Virus record (IMG/VR): IMGVR_UViG_3300031643_000023 | Coordinates: 1-20,097 of that record | Reading direction: 5' to 3' (one strand) | Length of the DNA stretch: 20,097 nt | DNA from: a virus | Shown: in pieces, positions 20,094-20,097 of the stretch | How the letters are laid out: each line of letters opens with the position of its first letter | Position numbering within the stretch: position 1 is the stretch's first letter | Program-made: the position numbers and the translations under genes | Notes under the pieces: model-generated | What the model saw: only the letters and a program-made list of their open reading frames with translations | Told to the model about the DNA's origin: nothing | Database searches by the model: none

Positions 20094-20097
20094 GGTT

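Overview
This window is the late (virion structural) region of a tailed dsDNA phage or prophage with a long non-contractile tail (siphovirus type, HK97-like head). The order is classic: small and large terminase, portal, prohead protease, major capsid, neck genes, tail tube, frameshifted tail chaperones, tape measure, tail hub, tail-tip/fibre, then small membrane proteins that look like a lysis cassette. No integrase, repressor, replication gene, tRNA or clear host gene is visible, so integration state and host cannot be read directly. Strong AGGAGG-type ribosome binding sites, UUCG-type intrinsic terminators and a moderately GC-rich structural block fit an anaerobic or Gram-positive-like bacterial host. 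Several proteins feel like those of environmental Chloroflexi/Dehalococcoidia or Firmicutes phages, but that is an impression from memory.

Left end (1-702): a small HTH-like protein (possible late regulator), a 22-codon minigene behind an exceptionally strong Shine-Dalgarno, then a ~210-base non-coding stretch with paired direct repeats, a perfect TTGACA box, an apparent terminator and a larger RNA hairpin, all just before the terminase genes. This is the best place for a late promoter and/or the packaging site.

Head block (703-9254): terS, terL, a portal fused to a MuF domain, an HK97-type protease with an extra C-terminal module, and the major capsid protein, followed by small putative head-decoration or structural proteins. 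9268-11495 holds a large repeat-containing fibre-like protein and an Ig-like partner placed between capsid and neck genes. Neck and tail block (11495-18367): gp6-like connector, HK97 gp10-like protein, tail terminator candidate, two paralogous tail tube-like proteins, the G / G-T chaperone pair with an A AAA AAC slip site, tape measure, hub, zinc-ribbon protein and a short tail-tip protein.

Right end (18370-20097): AT-richer. One gene points the other way (18387-18986), has its own sigma70-type promoter, and encodes a membrane-anchored transglutaminase/papain-like protein: a moron. Beside it lie four tiny membrane proteins in a translationally coupled row and a terminal RNA hairpin.

Most structural genes are coupled by ATGA or short overlaps, so they should be co-transcribed. 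Yet at least four good intrinsic terminators sit between them, and a family of near-identical AT-rich palindromes (consensus ATTATTTCTCAARAAATAAT) sits at four gene junctions. This pattern of internal terminators plus repeated palindromes, and the reverse-strand moron, are the least explained parts of the window.
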